Shown here piece after piece: positions 56,196 to 64,000 of a DNA stretch of 64,000 bases (its first letter is position 1; the number at the start of each line of letters is the position of its first letter). Both the position numbers and the translations under genes were made by a program. Under the pieces are notes generated by a model that had not been told where the DNA came from, did not search any database, and worked only from the letters and a program-made list of their open reading frames with translations. Origin of the DNA: Sphingomonas sp. GM_Shp_1 (lineage in GTDB: Bacteria; Pseudomonadota; Alphaproteobacteria; Sphingomonadales; Sphingomonadaceae); the NCBI RefSeq assembly GCF_026540895.1, contig NZ_JALNUR010000019.1:1-64000 (forward strand), written 5' to 3'.

Positions 56196-56296
56196 CCCAG
56201 ATGGCGTTCGTCGCGGCGGCCTATGCGGTCATGCTGGGAGGCGCGGGCGCGCTGACCCTGATCAGCTATCTGGCGATGAAGCGCGCCGAGAAATGA
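56192..56296 (+). CDS. ccmD: CcmD, small heme-export accessory protein
   Basis: 34 residues: MTQMAFVAAAYAVMLGGAGA then LTLISYLAMKRAEK. One TM helix and a short basic tail, as in CcmD. Overlaps ccmC (ATGA) and ccmE (ATGA). CcmD is required for release of holo-CcmE from the CcmABC complex. Confidence 0.88.
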   Translation: MTQMAFVAAAYAVMLGGAGALTLISYLAMKRAEK

Positions 56297-56727
56297 CGCC
56301 CAAATCGCAACGTCTGACGCTGGCGCTGCTGGCGCTGGCCGCGATCGTCGCGGCGGTGTTGCTCGCCATGTCGGCGATGAAGGACCAAGCGGCCTTTTTC
56401 TACACCCCCTCCGACGCAAAGGCGCAGGGGTTGCCGCTGGGCCGTGACGTGCGGCTGGGCGGGATGGTTCAGGCGGGCTCGGTCCACCGCGCGCCCGATG
56501 GGGTGACGGTGCGCTTCGTCGTGACAGACGGCAAGGCGACGACGCCCGTGACCTTTGCCGGGATCACTCCGGATCTGTTCCGTGAGAAATCGGGCGTGGT
56601 GGCGGAAGGACGGTTCCAGCCGGACGGCCGCTTCGTCGCGACCAACCTGCTCGCCAAGCATGACGAGAAATATATGCCCCCCGAAATGGCGGGCAATATG
56701 CACGAGAGCCGGAGCCTGGAGCCATGA
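56293..56727 (+). CDS. ccmE: Cytochrome c-type biogenesis protein CcmE (heme chaperone)
   Basis: 144 residues. N-terminal TM anchor (~8-26), OB-fold periplasmic domain, and the covalent heme site His123 with Tyr127 in LAKHDEKYMPPEM. It carries heme to the CcmF/H complex. Co-translated with ccmD and ccmF (ATGA overlaps). Confidence 0.95.
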   Translation: MTPKSQRLTLALLALAAIVAAVLLAMSAMKDQAAFFYTPSDAKAQGLPLGRDVRLGGMVQAGSVHRAPDGVTVRFVVTDGKATTPVTFAGITPDLFREKSGVVAEGRFQPDGRFVATNLLAKHDEKYMPPEMAGNMHESRSLEP

Positions 56728-58658
56728 TCGCCGAGGCGGGTCTGGCCGCCCTCTGGTTCGCGGCGATGCTGGCGGGATTACAGTTGCTGCTGGGCGTGCT
56801 GGGCTTGCGCCGAAAGGATGTGGCGGGCGAGCAGGCCATGGCGGCGATCGGCCCGGTCGCGATCGTGCAGGGCGCGCTGGTCGCCATCGCCATGGCCGCG
56901 CTGATCATGGTGTTCCTGAACACCGATCTGTCGGTTAAGCTGGTCGCCGAGAACAGCCATTCGGCCAAGCCCTGGATCTACAAATTCGCCGGAGCCTGGG
57001 GCAATCACGAAGGCTCGATGCTGCTCTGGGTCACGATCCTGGGGGCGGGCGGTGCGCTGGTCGCGTGCAAAGAGCGCGCGCTCGACCGGGCGACCCATGT
57101 CGCGACGCTGGCGGCGCAGGGGGCGATCGCGCTGGGTTTCTATGCCTTTCTGCTGTTCGCCTCCAACCCGTTCGCGCGGCTGAACCCCGCGCCGATCGAG
57201 GGGCAGGGGCTGAACCCACTGCTCCAGGACCCCGGTTTGGCCTTCCACCCGCCGACGCTCTATGCGGGCTATGTCGGGCTATCGGTCGCCTTCTCCTTCG
57301 CGGTGGGTGCACTGGTGACGGGGCAGGTCGGCCCGGCCTTCGCCCGCGCGATGCGGCCCTGGGTGTTGGGTGCCTGGGTGTTGCTGACCATCGGCATTAC
57401 GGCGGGGTCCTACTGGGCCTATTATGAGTTGGGCTGGGGCGGCTGGTGGTTCTGGGACCCGGTCGAGAATGCCTCGCTGATGCCGTGGCTGGCGGCGACG
57501 GCCTTGCTCCATTCGGTCAATGTGCTGGCGGCCCGCGACGGCTTGCGCGCCTGGACCGTCATGCTGGCGGTCGTCGCTTTCTCCATGTCGATGATCGGGA
57601 CGTTCCTGGTCCGCTCCGGCATCCTCACCAGCGTCCATGCCTTTGCCGTCGATCCCCGGCGGGGCGCGTTCATCCTGGCGCTGCTCGGCCTCTATATCGG
57701 CGGCGCGCTGGCGCTGTTCGGTGCGCGGATCGGGCAGGTGCGGGCAGGGCGGAGCTTTTCGTTCGTCAGCCGCGAGGGCGGGCTGGTCATCAACAACCTG
57801 TTGCTGTCCGTCATCCTCGGCATCGTGCTGATCGGCACCCTTTATCCACTGGTCGCCGCTGGGTTCGGGGTGAGGCTGTCGGTCGGGCCGCCCTTTTTCC
57901 ACGCCGCCGCCGGGCCGATCGCGCTGGCATTGGTCGCCGTCATGGCGGTGGGACCGATGTTGCGCTGGCGGCAGGATCAGGCGGAGGCCGTGCTGATCCG
58001 TATGCTGTGGCCGATGGTCGCGGCGGCGGGAACCTTCGCGTTGGTGTTGACCCTGACCGGCGGCATGGGGGTGCTGCCGCTGCTCGGTCTGTCCTTCGGC
58101 GTCGGGCTGATCGTCGCCAGCGTGCTGCCGATCACCCGGCGCAACTGGCGGCGCACGCCCTTGCCGATCTGGGGCATGGTCCTTGCGCATGTCGGGATCG
58201 GGGTCAGCATGATCGGCATGGCCTGCGACAGCGCCTTCACGGCCGAGCGGCTGGTGGCGCTCTATCCGGGGCAGGCGACGATCGTCGGGCCGTGGCGGGT
58301 GCAGTTGAACCGCATCTATCCGGCGATCGGACCGAACTGGTCGGCGCTGGAGGCGCGGCTGACCGCGACGCGCGACGGATCGGCGGAGTCGCTGCGCCCG
58401 CAACAGCGTTTCTTCACCGATCCGCCGACCACCACCAGCGAAAGCGCCATCGCGACCCATTGGGACGGCCAGCTCTATACGGTGCTGGGGCAGCAGGACG
58501 CCGCGACCGGTCGCTGGCAGTTGCGCCTGTGGTGGAAGCCGTTCGTAACGCTGATCTGGTTGGGCGGCGCGCTGATCGCGCTGGGCGGCGCGCTGGCGCT
58601 GTTCGGGCGCTGGTTCAAGGGGTGGCAACAGCGGCGGCGTGAGGCGCTTTGGGGATGA
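56724..58658 (+). CDS. ccmF: Heme lyase CcmF
   Basis: 644 residues, about 15 TM helices. The WWD domain WGGWWFWDPVENASLMPW starts at residue 238, and conserved His in SHSAKPWIYKFAGAWGNHEGS and LLHSVN flank it. Catalyses heme attachment to apocytochrome CXXCH motifs together with CcmH. Start ATG 56724 overlaps ccmE. Confidence 0.96.
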   Translation: MIAEAGLAALWFAAMLAGLQLLLGVLGLRRKDVAGEQAMAAIGPVAIVQGALVAIAMAALIMVFLNTDLSVKLVAENSHSAKPWIYKFAGAWGNHEGSMLLWVTILGAGGALVACKERALDRATHVATLAAQGAIALGFYAFLLFASNPFARLNPAPIEGQGLNPLLQDPGLAFHPPTLYAGYVGLSVAFSFAVGALVTGQVGPAFARAMRPWVLGAWVLLTIGITAGSYWAYYELGWGGWWFWDPVENASLMPWLAATALLHSVNVLAARDGLRAWTVMLAVVAFSMSMIGTFLVRSGILTSVHAFAVDPRRGAFILALLGLYIGGALALFGARIGQVRAGRSFSFVSREGGLVINNLLLSVILGIVLIGTLYPLVAAGFGVRLSVGPPFFHAAAGPIALALVAVMAVGPMLRWRQDQAEAVLIRMLWPMVAAAGTFALVLTLTGGMGVLPLLGLSFGVGLIVASVLPITRRNWRRTPLPIWGMVLAHVGIGVSMIGMACDSAFTAERLVALYPGQATIVGPWRVQLNRIYPAIGPNWSALEARLTATRDGSAESLRPQQRFFTDPPTTTSESAIATHWDGQLYTVLGQQDAATGRWQLRLWWKPFVTLIWLGGALIALGGALALFGRWFKGWQQRRREALWG

Positions 58659-59182
58659 AGCGCTGGCTGATCTGGGTGCCGCTGGCGGCCTTCGCCATCC
58701 TGTTCGTCGTGGTCGCGAGCGGCCTGATGCGCCCGTCCGATACGACCGTTCATTCGACGCTGGTCGACAAGCCTTTGCCCGATTTTCGCCTCGACCCGAT
58801 GGTGCCGGGCAAGCCGGGGCTGGCGAGCACCGATTTCGGCAAGGGGCGTCCGCGCCTGCTCAATGTCTTCGCGAGCTGGTGCATCCCCTGCATCGCCGAG
58901 GCACCGCAACTCATGGCGCTGAAGGCCAAGGGGGTGGAGATCGATGCCATCGCCATCCACGACAAGGGGCCCGCCATCGCCGACTTCCTGCGCCGCAACG
59001 GCGATCCCTATACCGCGATCGGTGACGATGCGCGCAGCCGGGTGCAACTGTCGCTCGGCTCCTCGGGCGTGCCGGAGACCTTCCTGATCGACGGGCGCGG
59101 GCGGATCGTGCGGCAATATATCGGCGATATCCGCACCGATCAGGTTGACCAGATCGTCCGCGATGTGGAGGCGGCGCGATGA
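58655..59182 (+). CDS. ccmG: Thiol:disulfide interchange protein CcmG (DsbE)
   Basis: 175 residues. N-terminal membrane anchor (~5-24) and thioredoxin fold with the redox pair Cys76-X-X-Cys79 in FASWCIPCIAEAP, then GVPETFLID. Reduces apocytochrome c or CcmH. ATGA overlap with ccmF fixes the start; the reading frame opens two codons earlier. Confidence 0.95.
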   Translation: MKRWLIWVPLAAFAILFVVVASGLMRPSDTTVHSTLVDKPLPDFRLDPMVPGKPGLASTDFGKGRPRLLNVFASWCIPCIAEAPQLMALKAKGVEIDAIAIHDKGPAIADFLRRNGDPYTAIGDDARSRVQLSLGSSGVPETFLIDGRGRIVRQYIGDIRTDQVDQIVRDVEAAR

Positions 59183-59556
59183 GCCTGTTCCTCGCCCTGG
59201 CGCTCGCGGCGGCCACGACAGCGCCCGATTACGGCAACACCCAACTGGCCGACCCCAGCGCCGAGGCCCAGGCCCGCGCGCTGATGGGCGAGCTGCGCTG
59301 TGTCGTCTGCCAGGGCCAGTCGATCGCCGACAGCGATGCCGACATGGCCGCCGACATGCGCGCGCTGGTCCGCCAGCGTATCGCCAAGGGGGAAAGCCCC
59401 GACGCGATCCGCCATTGGCTGATCGAGCGGTACGGCGATTATGTCAGCTATGATCCGCCGCTGTCGGGCGCGACCGCCTTGCTGTGGGCGACGCCGATCC
59501 TGTTGTTGGGCGTCGGGGCGTGGATCGCGCGCTCCAGCTTTCGGAAGAGGCGCTGA
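59179..59556 (+). CDS. ccmH: Cytochrome c-type biogenesis protein CcmH
   Basis: 125 residues. Signal sequence or anchor, CcmH domain with the LRCVVCQGQSI redox pair Cys41/Cys44, and a C-terminal TM helix (~100-118). Delivers reduced apocytochrome to CcmF. ATGA overlap with ccmG. Confidence 0.94.
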   Translation: MSLFLALALAAATTAPDYGNTQLADPSAEAQARALMGELRCVVCQGQSIADSDADMAADMRALVRQRIAKGESPDAIRHWLIERYGDYVSYDPPLSGATALLWATPILLLGVGAWIARSSFRKRR

Positions 59557-60182
59557 TGGGCTGGCTGACGCTTCTGGGACTCGCGGCCGCGGCGATCGCG
59601 CTGGCGTTCTGGCTGCGTTTCCCCCGGCCGCTCTGGACGATGCTGGGGGCCGCGCTGGCGCTGGGCGGAGTCGGCTATGCATGGCAGGGAAGGCCGACGC
59701 TGCCCGCCGCCGCGCCCGTGCGGCCATCCGACCGGCAGTCGGACAATGAGGCGCTGATCGATCTGCGCGGGCAGTTGATGGGCCGTTATGGCGGCGAGGC
59801 CGCGATGTTCACCGCCGCCGACGCCCTGGCGCGGTCGGGGGACAATCGGACGGCGGTGAAGATCATGCTGGGTGCGGTTGGGGCCAACCCGCGCAGCGTC
59901 CCTTATTGGACCGAGCTGGGCAATGTCCTGTTCGCGCATGACCGCGATCAGATGTCGCCCGCCGCGCAATTCGCGTTCCGCCGGGCGCGGACGCTGGGGG
60001 CGAACGACCCGGTGCCCTTCTTCTTCGAGGGGTTGGCCTGGATGCGGGCGGGGGATTTCGCCAAGGCCCGGTTGCTATGGCGACGCGCCCTGCAACTGAC
60101 CCCCGCCGACGCCTCCTATCGCCCGGCGATCGAGCAACGGGTGATGCTGCTCGATCAGGCGATGCGGATGATGGGGCAATAG
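59556..60182 (+). CDS. ccmI: CcmI-like TPR protein of cytochrome c maturation
   Basis: 208 residues. Two N-terminal TM helices (~4-20 and ~28-46) and a periplasmic TPR domain (~85-200, LGNVLFAHDRDQMSPAAQFA and FEGLAWMRAGDFAKARLLWR). CcmI chaperones apocytochrome c. TGATG overlap with ccmH. It is the last gene of the operon. Confidence 0.85.
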   Translation: MGWLTLLGLAAAAIALAFWLRFPRPLWTMLGAALALGGVGYAWQGRPTLPAAAPVRPSDRQSDNEALIDLRGQLMGRYGGEAAMFTAADALARSGDNRTAVKIMLGAVGANPRSVPYWTELGNVLFAHDRDQMSPAAQFAFRRARTLGANDPVPFFFEGLAWMRAGDFAKARLLWRRALQLTPADASYRPAIEQRVMLLDQAMRMMGQ

Positions 60183-60186
60183 GGGT

Positions 60187-60399
60187 TTACTGGCCCCGCC
60201 CGGTCTTGGCCTGAAGCGCGTCGATCCGCTTGGAGGCGTCGGCCTTGCTCAACGTTTCGTCGAAGCCTTCGCCTGCTTCCTCGGACAGGGTCTTCAGATA
60301 GCTCGCCTGCGCGCCGGTCATCGGTTCGTCGCCGGTCGTCCAGTCATCGGGGTCCTTCTCGGCATTGGAGAAGGGTTCGGTCTTGGGATTGTCGGTCAT
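60187..60399 (-). CDS. DUF3072 family protein
   Basis: 70 residues, acidic and soluble. The family core [20 protein letters not shown] with KTLSEEAGE and [13 protein letters not shown] is intact. Function unknown; in related bacteria it is a small stress-linked protein, I believe, but no promoter box was found here. GAAAGGA lies nine bases before the ATG at 60399. It ends four bases after the convergent ccmI gene. Confidence 0.85.
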   Translation of the reverse strand: MTDNPKTEPFSNAEKDPDDWTTGDEPMTGAQASYLKTLSEEAGEGFDETLSKADASKRIDALQAKTGRGQ

Positions 60400-60713
60400 C
60401 GCGAATTCCTTTCGCGGGACCAACACGCATGTTCTATTTTTGTTTCTTTTTTTGTTCGCGCGGAGGCGCGGAGACGCAGAGAGGTTTGGGATAGACGCAC
60501 CCATCGGTATCCGTTCGGCCGGAAGACGTGCCGCACCCTGGCGATGAGAGACTGCCTGCCGGCTGGACGTGAACTCTCCGCGCCTCCGCGTCTCCGCGCG
60601 AACCTGATCCCGACAGTCGTTCAGCCTGAGCGAAGTCAAAGGCCACGGGTCCACCTCTGCGGCAAATACCCGGGCTTGCCCTTCGACTTCGCTCAGCGCG
60701 AACGGTAGCGGCC
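60400..60713. repeat. Two inverted repeat pairs (families F and B)
   Basis: Family F: GTTCGCGCGGAGGCGCGGAG (60454-60484) and the inverted near-copy 60573-60604, separated by ~90 bp. Family B: CGTTCAGCCTGAGCGAAGTC (60618-60644) with its inverted copy at 60679-60705. A T-run (60435-60453) precedes them. No gene is seen; the gap separates DUF3072 and ald, both minus. Confidence 0.75.
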
Positions 60714-61820
60714 TTAGCCCGCCCAGGTCTCGAACGGCAGGTCGAGCGCTTCGGCGACCGCCGCGTGGCGGATCTTGCCGCCCGAGACGTTCAGGCCATT
60801 CGCCAGATGCGCGTCGGCCTTCATCGCGGCTTCCGCCCCCATATTGGCCAGCTTCACCGCGAAGGGCAGCGTCGCGTTGTTCAGCGCGAAGGTCGAGGTG
60901 CGGGCGACCGCGCCGGGCATGTTGGCGACGCAATAATGGATCACGCCGTCGACCTCGAACACCGGATCCTGGTGGGTGGTGGCATGGCTGGTTTCGAAGC
61001 AGCCGCCCTGGTCGATGGCGATGTCGACCATCACCGATCCGCGCTTCATCGTCTTCAGCATGTCGCGGGTGACCAGCTTCGGCGCCGCCGCACCGGGGAC
61101 CAGCACCGCGCCGATGACGAGGTGCGCATTCTTCACCGCCGCCGCGATCGCAGCCTTGGAGGCATAGGCGGTCTTGATCTGGCTGGAGAAGAACATGTCC
61201 AACTCGGCCAGACGGTCGTTGTTGATGTCATAGATGGTGACATCGGCGCGAAGGCCCACCGCCATCTGCGCCGCGTTCACGCCCGAGACGCCGCCGCCCA
61301 GGATCGCGACCTTGGCCGGGGCCACGCCCGGAACGCCGCCGAGCAGGATGCCACGGCCGCCCTGCTGCTTTTCCAGATAATGCGCGCCGACCTGCACCGC
61401 CATGCGGCCAGCGACTTCCGACATCGGCTTCAGGAGGGGCACGCCGCCGCGCGGGCTGGTGACGGTCTCATAGGCGATGCAGGTCGCACCCGACTTCATC
61501 AGCCCTTCGGCTTGCGGCTTGTCGGCGGCGAGATGGAGATAGGTGAACAGCACATGGTGCGGGCGCAGCATCGCGACCTCGACCGCCTGCGGCTCCTTGA
61601 CCTTCACGATCATCTCGGCCTGGTCGAACACTTCCGAAGCGGTGGCGACGATGCGCGCGCCCGCGTCGATATAGTCCTGATCCTCGAAGTCGATGCCGCT
61701 GCCGGCCTTGGTCTCGACGATCACCTCGTGACCAGCGGCGACCAGCTCGGCGACCGACGGCGGGGTCAGGCCGACGCGATATTCGTGGTTCTTGATTTCC
61801 TTGGGGACACCGACGCGCAT
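60714..61820 (-). CDS. ald: Alanine dehydrogenase
   Basis: 368 residues. [20 protein letters not shown], the catalytic Lys of KVKEPQ and His of YLHLAADK, the NAD-binding [18 protein letters not shown], and [19 protein letters not shown] are all present. Interconverts alanine and pyruvate with NADH, for alanine use or nitrogen/redox balance. Divergent Lrp gene (61949) is its probable regulator; a candidate operator lies at 61902-61918. Confidence 0.95.
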   Translation of the reverse strand: MRVGVPKEIKNHEYRVGLTPPSVAELVAAGHEVIVETKAGSGIDFEDQDYIDAGARIVATASEVFDQAEMIVKVKEPQAVEVAMLRPHHVLFTYLHLAADKPQAEGLMKSGATCIAYETVTSPRGGVPLLKPMSEVAGRMAVQVGAHYLEKQQGGRGILLGGVPGVAPAKVAILGGGVSGVNAAQMAVGLRADVTIYDINNDRLAELDMFFSSQIKTAYASKAAIAAAVKNAHLVIGAVLVPGAAAPKLVTRDMLKTMKRGSVMVDIAIDQGGCFETSHATTHQDPVFEVDGVIHYCVANMPGAVARTSTFALNNATLPFAVKLANMGAEAAMKADAHLANGLNVSGGKIRHAAVAEALDLPFETWAG

Positions 61821-61901
61821 GGGACTCTCCGTGAAAAATGTTGCTCCGATAATAGCGCCGATCGGGTGGGAGAGGTGTGCAAAGCGATCCCGATACCCCC
61901 T

Positions 61902-61918
61902 AGGAAACAGGATTTCCT
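61902..61918. promoter_or_regulatory. Candidate Lrp operator between ald and lrp
   Basis: AGGAAA-CAGGA-TTTCCT: perfect 6-bp inverted arms over five bases, 82 bp from the ald start and 31 bp before the lrp start. Resembles Lrp/AsnC sites in size. Function is inferred. Confidence 0.5.
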
Positions 61919-61948
61919 TGCGTCAATATCCGATGTAGCGGGATAGGA

Positions 61949-62392
61949 ATGTCCGACGCGATCGACCGCCGCATCCTGGCCCAACTGGCCCGCGATTCCG
62001 ACCTGACCAGTGCCGCGCTCGGCGAGAGGGTGGGTCTGTCCGCCAGCGCGGCCCATCGCCGGGTGGCGCAGTTGCGCGAGGCCGGGGTCATCACCGGCTA
62101 TCGCGCGATCCTGAGCCATGAGGCGCGGGGACGACCCTCGACCGTGATGGTCAACGTCACGCTGAAGGACCAGCGCCAGGAGACGATGGCGGCGTTCGAG
62201 CGCGAAATCCTCCGCTGTCCCGAGATCGTCGAATGCTTCCTGATGAGCGGCGAGGCGGATTACATGATCCAGGTCGAGGTCCGCCGCGACGACAGTTACG
62301 AGCGTATTCACCGCGAGACGTTGGCGCGGCTGCCGGGGGTGACGCGGCTGGCCTCGCATTTCGTCATCCGCGAGGTGGTGCGGCGGTCCTGA
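61949..62392 (+). CDS. Lrp/AsnC family transcriptional regulator (probable ald regulator)
   Basis: 147 residues. N-terminal HTH (~1-55, IDRRILAQLARDSDLTSAAL, then GLSASAAHRRVAQLREAGVI), and C-terminal RAM effector domain (~65-145, VMVNVTLKDQ and SGEADYMIQVEV). Divergent from ald; Lrp-type AldR regulators in this arrangement activate ald in response to alanine. That link is inferred from position. The ATG at 61949 follows GGGATAGGA. Confidence 0.9.
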   Translation: MSDAIDRRILAQLARDSDLTSAALGERVGLSASAAHRRVAQLREAGVITGYRAILSHEARGRPSTVMVNVTLKDQRQETMAAFEREILRCPEIVECFLMSGEADYMIQVEVRRDDSYERIHRETLARLPGVTRLASHFVIREVVRRS

Positions 62393-62401
62393 CGAGCCTG
62401 T

Positions 62402-62875
62402 TCACCAATGTTCGGCGGGCGGCGAACCGGCGCGATATTCCGCGATCCGCCGTTTCGTCGCGGGCGACAGGTCATCGGGCAGGGCGTCCAGCGCGAACCA
62501 TTCCGCTTGCGCGATCTCGATCGCATCGGCAGGCGTCAGCGCCCCGCCGCGCGCCGTCATGGTGCGCGCGACATAGATGACGACGTGATCGTCCTTTCCT
62601 TCGCCTGTCGCATGATAGACCCCGAGGATCGCGATGACCTGGACGTCGCCGATCGCCACCTCCTCGCGCAATTCGCGACGGATCGCCGCCAGCGTGCTTT
62701 CCCCCTTTTTCACGCCGCCGCCCGGCAGGTACCAGTGATCGGTATAGGTGTGGCGGACCAGCGCGATCCGATCGTCCTGGTCGAGCAGGATCGCCCGGAC
62801 GCCGAGCGTCCGGGGCTTGGCGATGCGCCACACCCGGTGAAGGAGCTTCCCTGCCAAGCGGTGGTGCCACGCCAT
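62402..62875 (-). CDS. NUDIX hydrolase
   Basis: 157 residues. The nudix box GGGVKKGESTLAAIRRELRE followed by EV fits GX5EX7REUXEEXGU apart from its final Gly. Substrate unknown; candidates are nucleoside diphosphate derivatives. The start is uncertain: ATG 62875 has GGGGGA seven bases upstream and is preferred over ATG 62890, which has no ribosome site. It is convergent with lrp (9-bp gap). Confidence 0.9.
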   Translation of the reverse strand: MAWHHRLAGKLLHRVWRIAKPRTLGVRAILLDQDDRIALVRHTYTDHWYLPGGGVKKGESTLAAIRRELREEVAIGDVQVIAILGVYHATGEGKDDHVVIYVARTMTARGGALTPADAIEIAQAEWFALDALPDDLSPATKRRIAEYRAGSPPAEHW

Positions 62876-63020
62876 CCGATGATCCCCCATGTTGTGACGT
62901 CGAATCAGTCTTTACCCGCCGACGACGCGAGTCAACGATTGGGTCGATCATGGCCTCTTGGTCCGAACTCGCGGTTGCGACCTTCCAACCGAACCGTTCA
63001 GCGATTAGGAACGGACGCTT

Positions 63021-64000
63021 ATGGCAAATCAGGCTCGTTTCCGTCGTCCGCTCCGGACCATCCTTGCCGCCACGCTGGCGATCGCGCTCACCCCTGCTAC
63101 CGCCTTCGCCGACGCATTGGTCGACAACGTCACCGGGCTGACGTTGGACAAGGACGGCAAGGTCGTCCGGTTTAACGGACTGCTGCTGACCCCGGACGGA
63201 AAGGTCGTGCGGCTGCTCTCCGCCAAGGACAAGCGTCCCGAAAAGCTGGACTGGCGCGCGGACATGAAGGGGCGGGTGATGCTGCCCGGTTTCGTCGATT
63301 CGCACGGGCATGTGATGGGGCTGGGCTTTCGCCTGATCGAACTCGACCTGTCGACCACCAAGTCACTGGACGAAGCGCGCAGCCGGATTGCCGCCTATGT
63401 CGCGGCCAATCCGGACCGCAAGGTCATATTAGGTGGCGGATGGAATCAGGAAAGCTGGGGGCTGGGGCGCTTCCCGACTGCCGCCGACCTGGATCAAGTC
63501 GCCGCCGACCGTCCGGTGGTAATGGAGCGTGCCGATGGCCATGCGCTCTGGGCGAACAGCGCGGCGATGAAGGCGGCGGGGATCACGGCCAAGACCGCCT
63601 CCCCCGCCGGTGGCCGGATCGAGAAGATCGGCGGCCAGCCCTCCGGTGTGTTCGTCGACGCCGCGATGAGCCTGATCCAGAAGGCGATCCCACAGCCGCT
63701 GGCGAAGGATCGCAACACCGCTTTCCTGAAGGCACAGAATGAGCTGCTGAGCCACGGCATCACCGCGACGGCGGACATGGGCACGACGCTGGACGAATGG
63801 ATGACCTATCGCCGGATGGGTGATGCTGGGAATCTGCGTGTCCGCATCCTGAGCTATGGCGGCGGGATCGACGATACGGTGCGGATCGGCGGCACCGGGC
63901 CGACGCCCTGGCTGTACAACAACAAGCTGCGTCTGGTCGGAGTGAAGCTGTACGGCGACGGCGCGCTGGGGTCGCGCGGCGCGTGGCTGAAACAGCCCTA
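63021..64000 (+). CDS. Exported amidohydrolase (YtcJ-like), truncated by window edge
   Basis: 326 residues visible and open at the right edge. Signal peptide (TILAATLAIALTPATAFA, ~30), an amidohydrolase_3 (YtcJ-like) metal-binding motif HGH at 95-97 in LPGFVDSHGHVMG, then GGGWNQESW, ERADGHALWANSAAM and GITATADMGT, and KLYGDGALGSRGAW at the cut. Members hydrolyse N-acyl or cyclic amides; periplasmic here. AGGAACGG precedes the ATG. A ~130-bp gap separates it from the divergent NUDIX gene. Confidence 0.9.
   Translation, partial: MANQARFRRPLRTILAATLAIALTPATAFADALVDNVTGLTLDKDGKVVRFNGLLLTPDGKVVRLLSAKDKRPEKLDWRADMKGRVMLPGFVDSHGHVMGLGFRLIELDLSTTKSLDEARSRIAAYVAANPDRKVILGGGWNQESWGLGRFPTAADLDQVAADRPVVMERADGHALWANSAAMKAAGITAKTASPAGGRIEKIGGQPSGVFVDAAMSLIQKAIPQPLAKDRNTAFLKAQNELLSHGITATADMGTTLDEWMTYRRMGDAGNLRVRILSYGGGIDDTVRIGGTGPTPWLYNNKLRLVGVKLYGDGALGSRGAWLKQP

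Overview
The window is chromosomal DNA from a high-GC alphaproteobacterium, most likely a Sphingomonas or close sphingomonad. This is inferred from the gene content: short type-A PutA, exosortase-A-associated glycan genes, TonB receptor, bacteriophytochrome with heme oxygenase, PHB depolymerase and phasin. Several families of short GC-rich intergenic inverted repeats, and promoter-like GGAAC-N16-(C/G)(G/A)TT boxes of the EcfG general-stress type, point the same way. I saw no tRNA, rRNA, CRISPR array, prophage or classical insertion sequence.

Layout: 1-3322 glutathionyl-hydroquinone reductase (cut by the left edge) and RNase R, both minus. 3556-7996 two exported hexosaminidases (GH20 plus, GH84 minus) whose ends overlap. 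8309-10093 an ABC exporter. 10302-11519 intracellular PHB depolymerase. 11707-12186 a PPOX-fold stress protein. 12343-12432 a 29-residue membrane peptide with a stress-type promoter. 12720-15686 PutA. 15733-17936 a DUF2167 membrane protein convergent with an MscS channel. 17961-19658 topoisomerase IB divergent from a DJ-1/PfpI protein. 19880-20806 a secreted beta-helix protein. 20952-25088 an exosortase-A-associated O-glycosylation ligase with a 50-residue upstream ORF, divergent from a glycosyltransferase and two uncharacterised envelope genes. 25473-28160 aconitase. 28535-31254 small uncharacterised genes, including a membrane-tethered HTH protein, then a phasin. 31485-37532 an RND efflux operon (adaptor, pump, outer-membrane channel). 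37742-44818 pentose-phosphate genes rpiA, tkt, tal, gnd, then two HAD phosphatases and a heme oxygenase. 45052-47208 bacteriophytochrome kinase. 47394-53074 leucine catabolism (ivd, mccB, mccA, maoC), interrupted by an opposite-strand DUF559 nuclease. 53085-55148 TonB receptor. 55470-60182 cytochrome c maturation ccmCDEFGHI. 60187-62392 DUF3072, alanine dehydrogenase and a divergent Lrp regulator. 62402-64000 NUDIX hydrolase and an exported amidohydrolase cut by the right edge.

Three themes stand out. First, carbon storage and central metabolism: PhaZ and phasin, the pentose-phosphate block, PutA, leucine degradation, Ald and AcnA. Second, envelope and stress functions: efflux, MscS, the exosortase-A glycan genes and the small stress-type genes. 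Third, a dense set of intergenic inverted repeats, the most unusual aspect of the window. They sit at gene ends, supply Shine-Dalgarno sequences, extend C-termini, and in one case enclose a DUF559 nuclease gene inside an otherwise standard repeat pair. That suggests a repeat family with a gene-carrying form and short gene-less forms. I regard this as the best candidate for an undescribed system, but it is a hypothesis from one locus.
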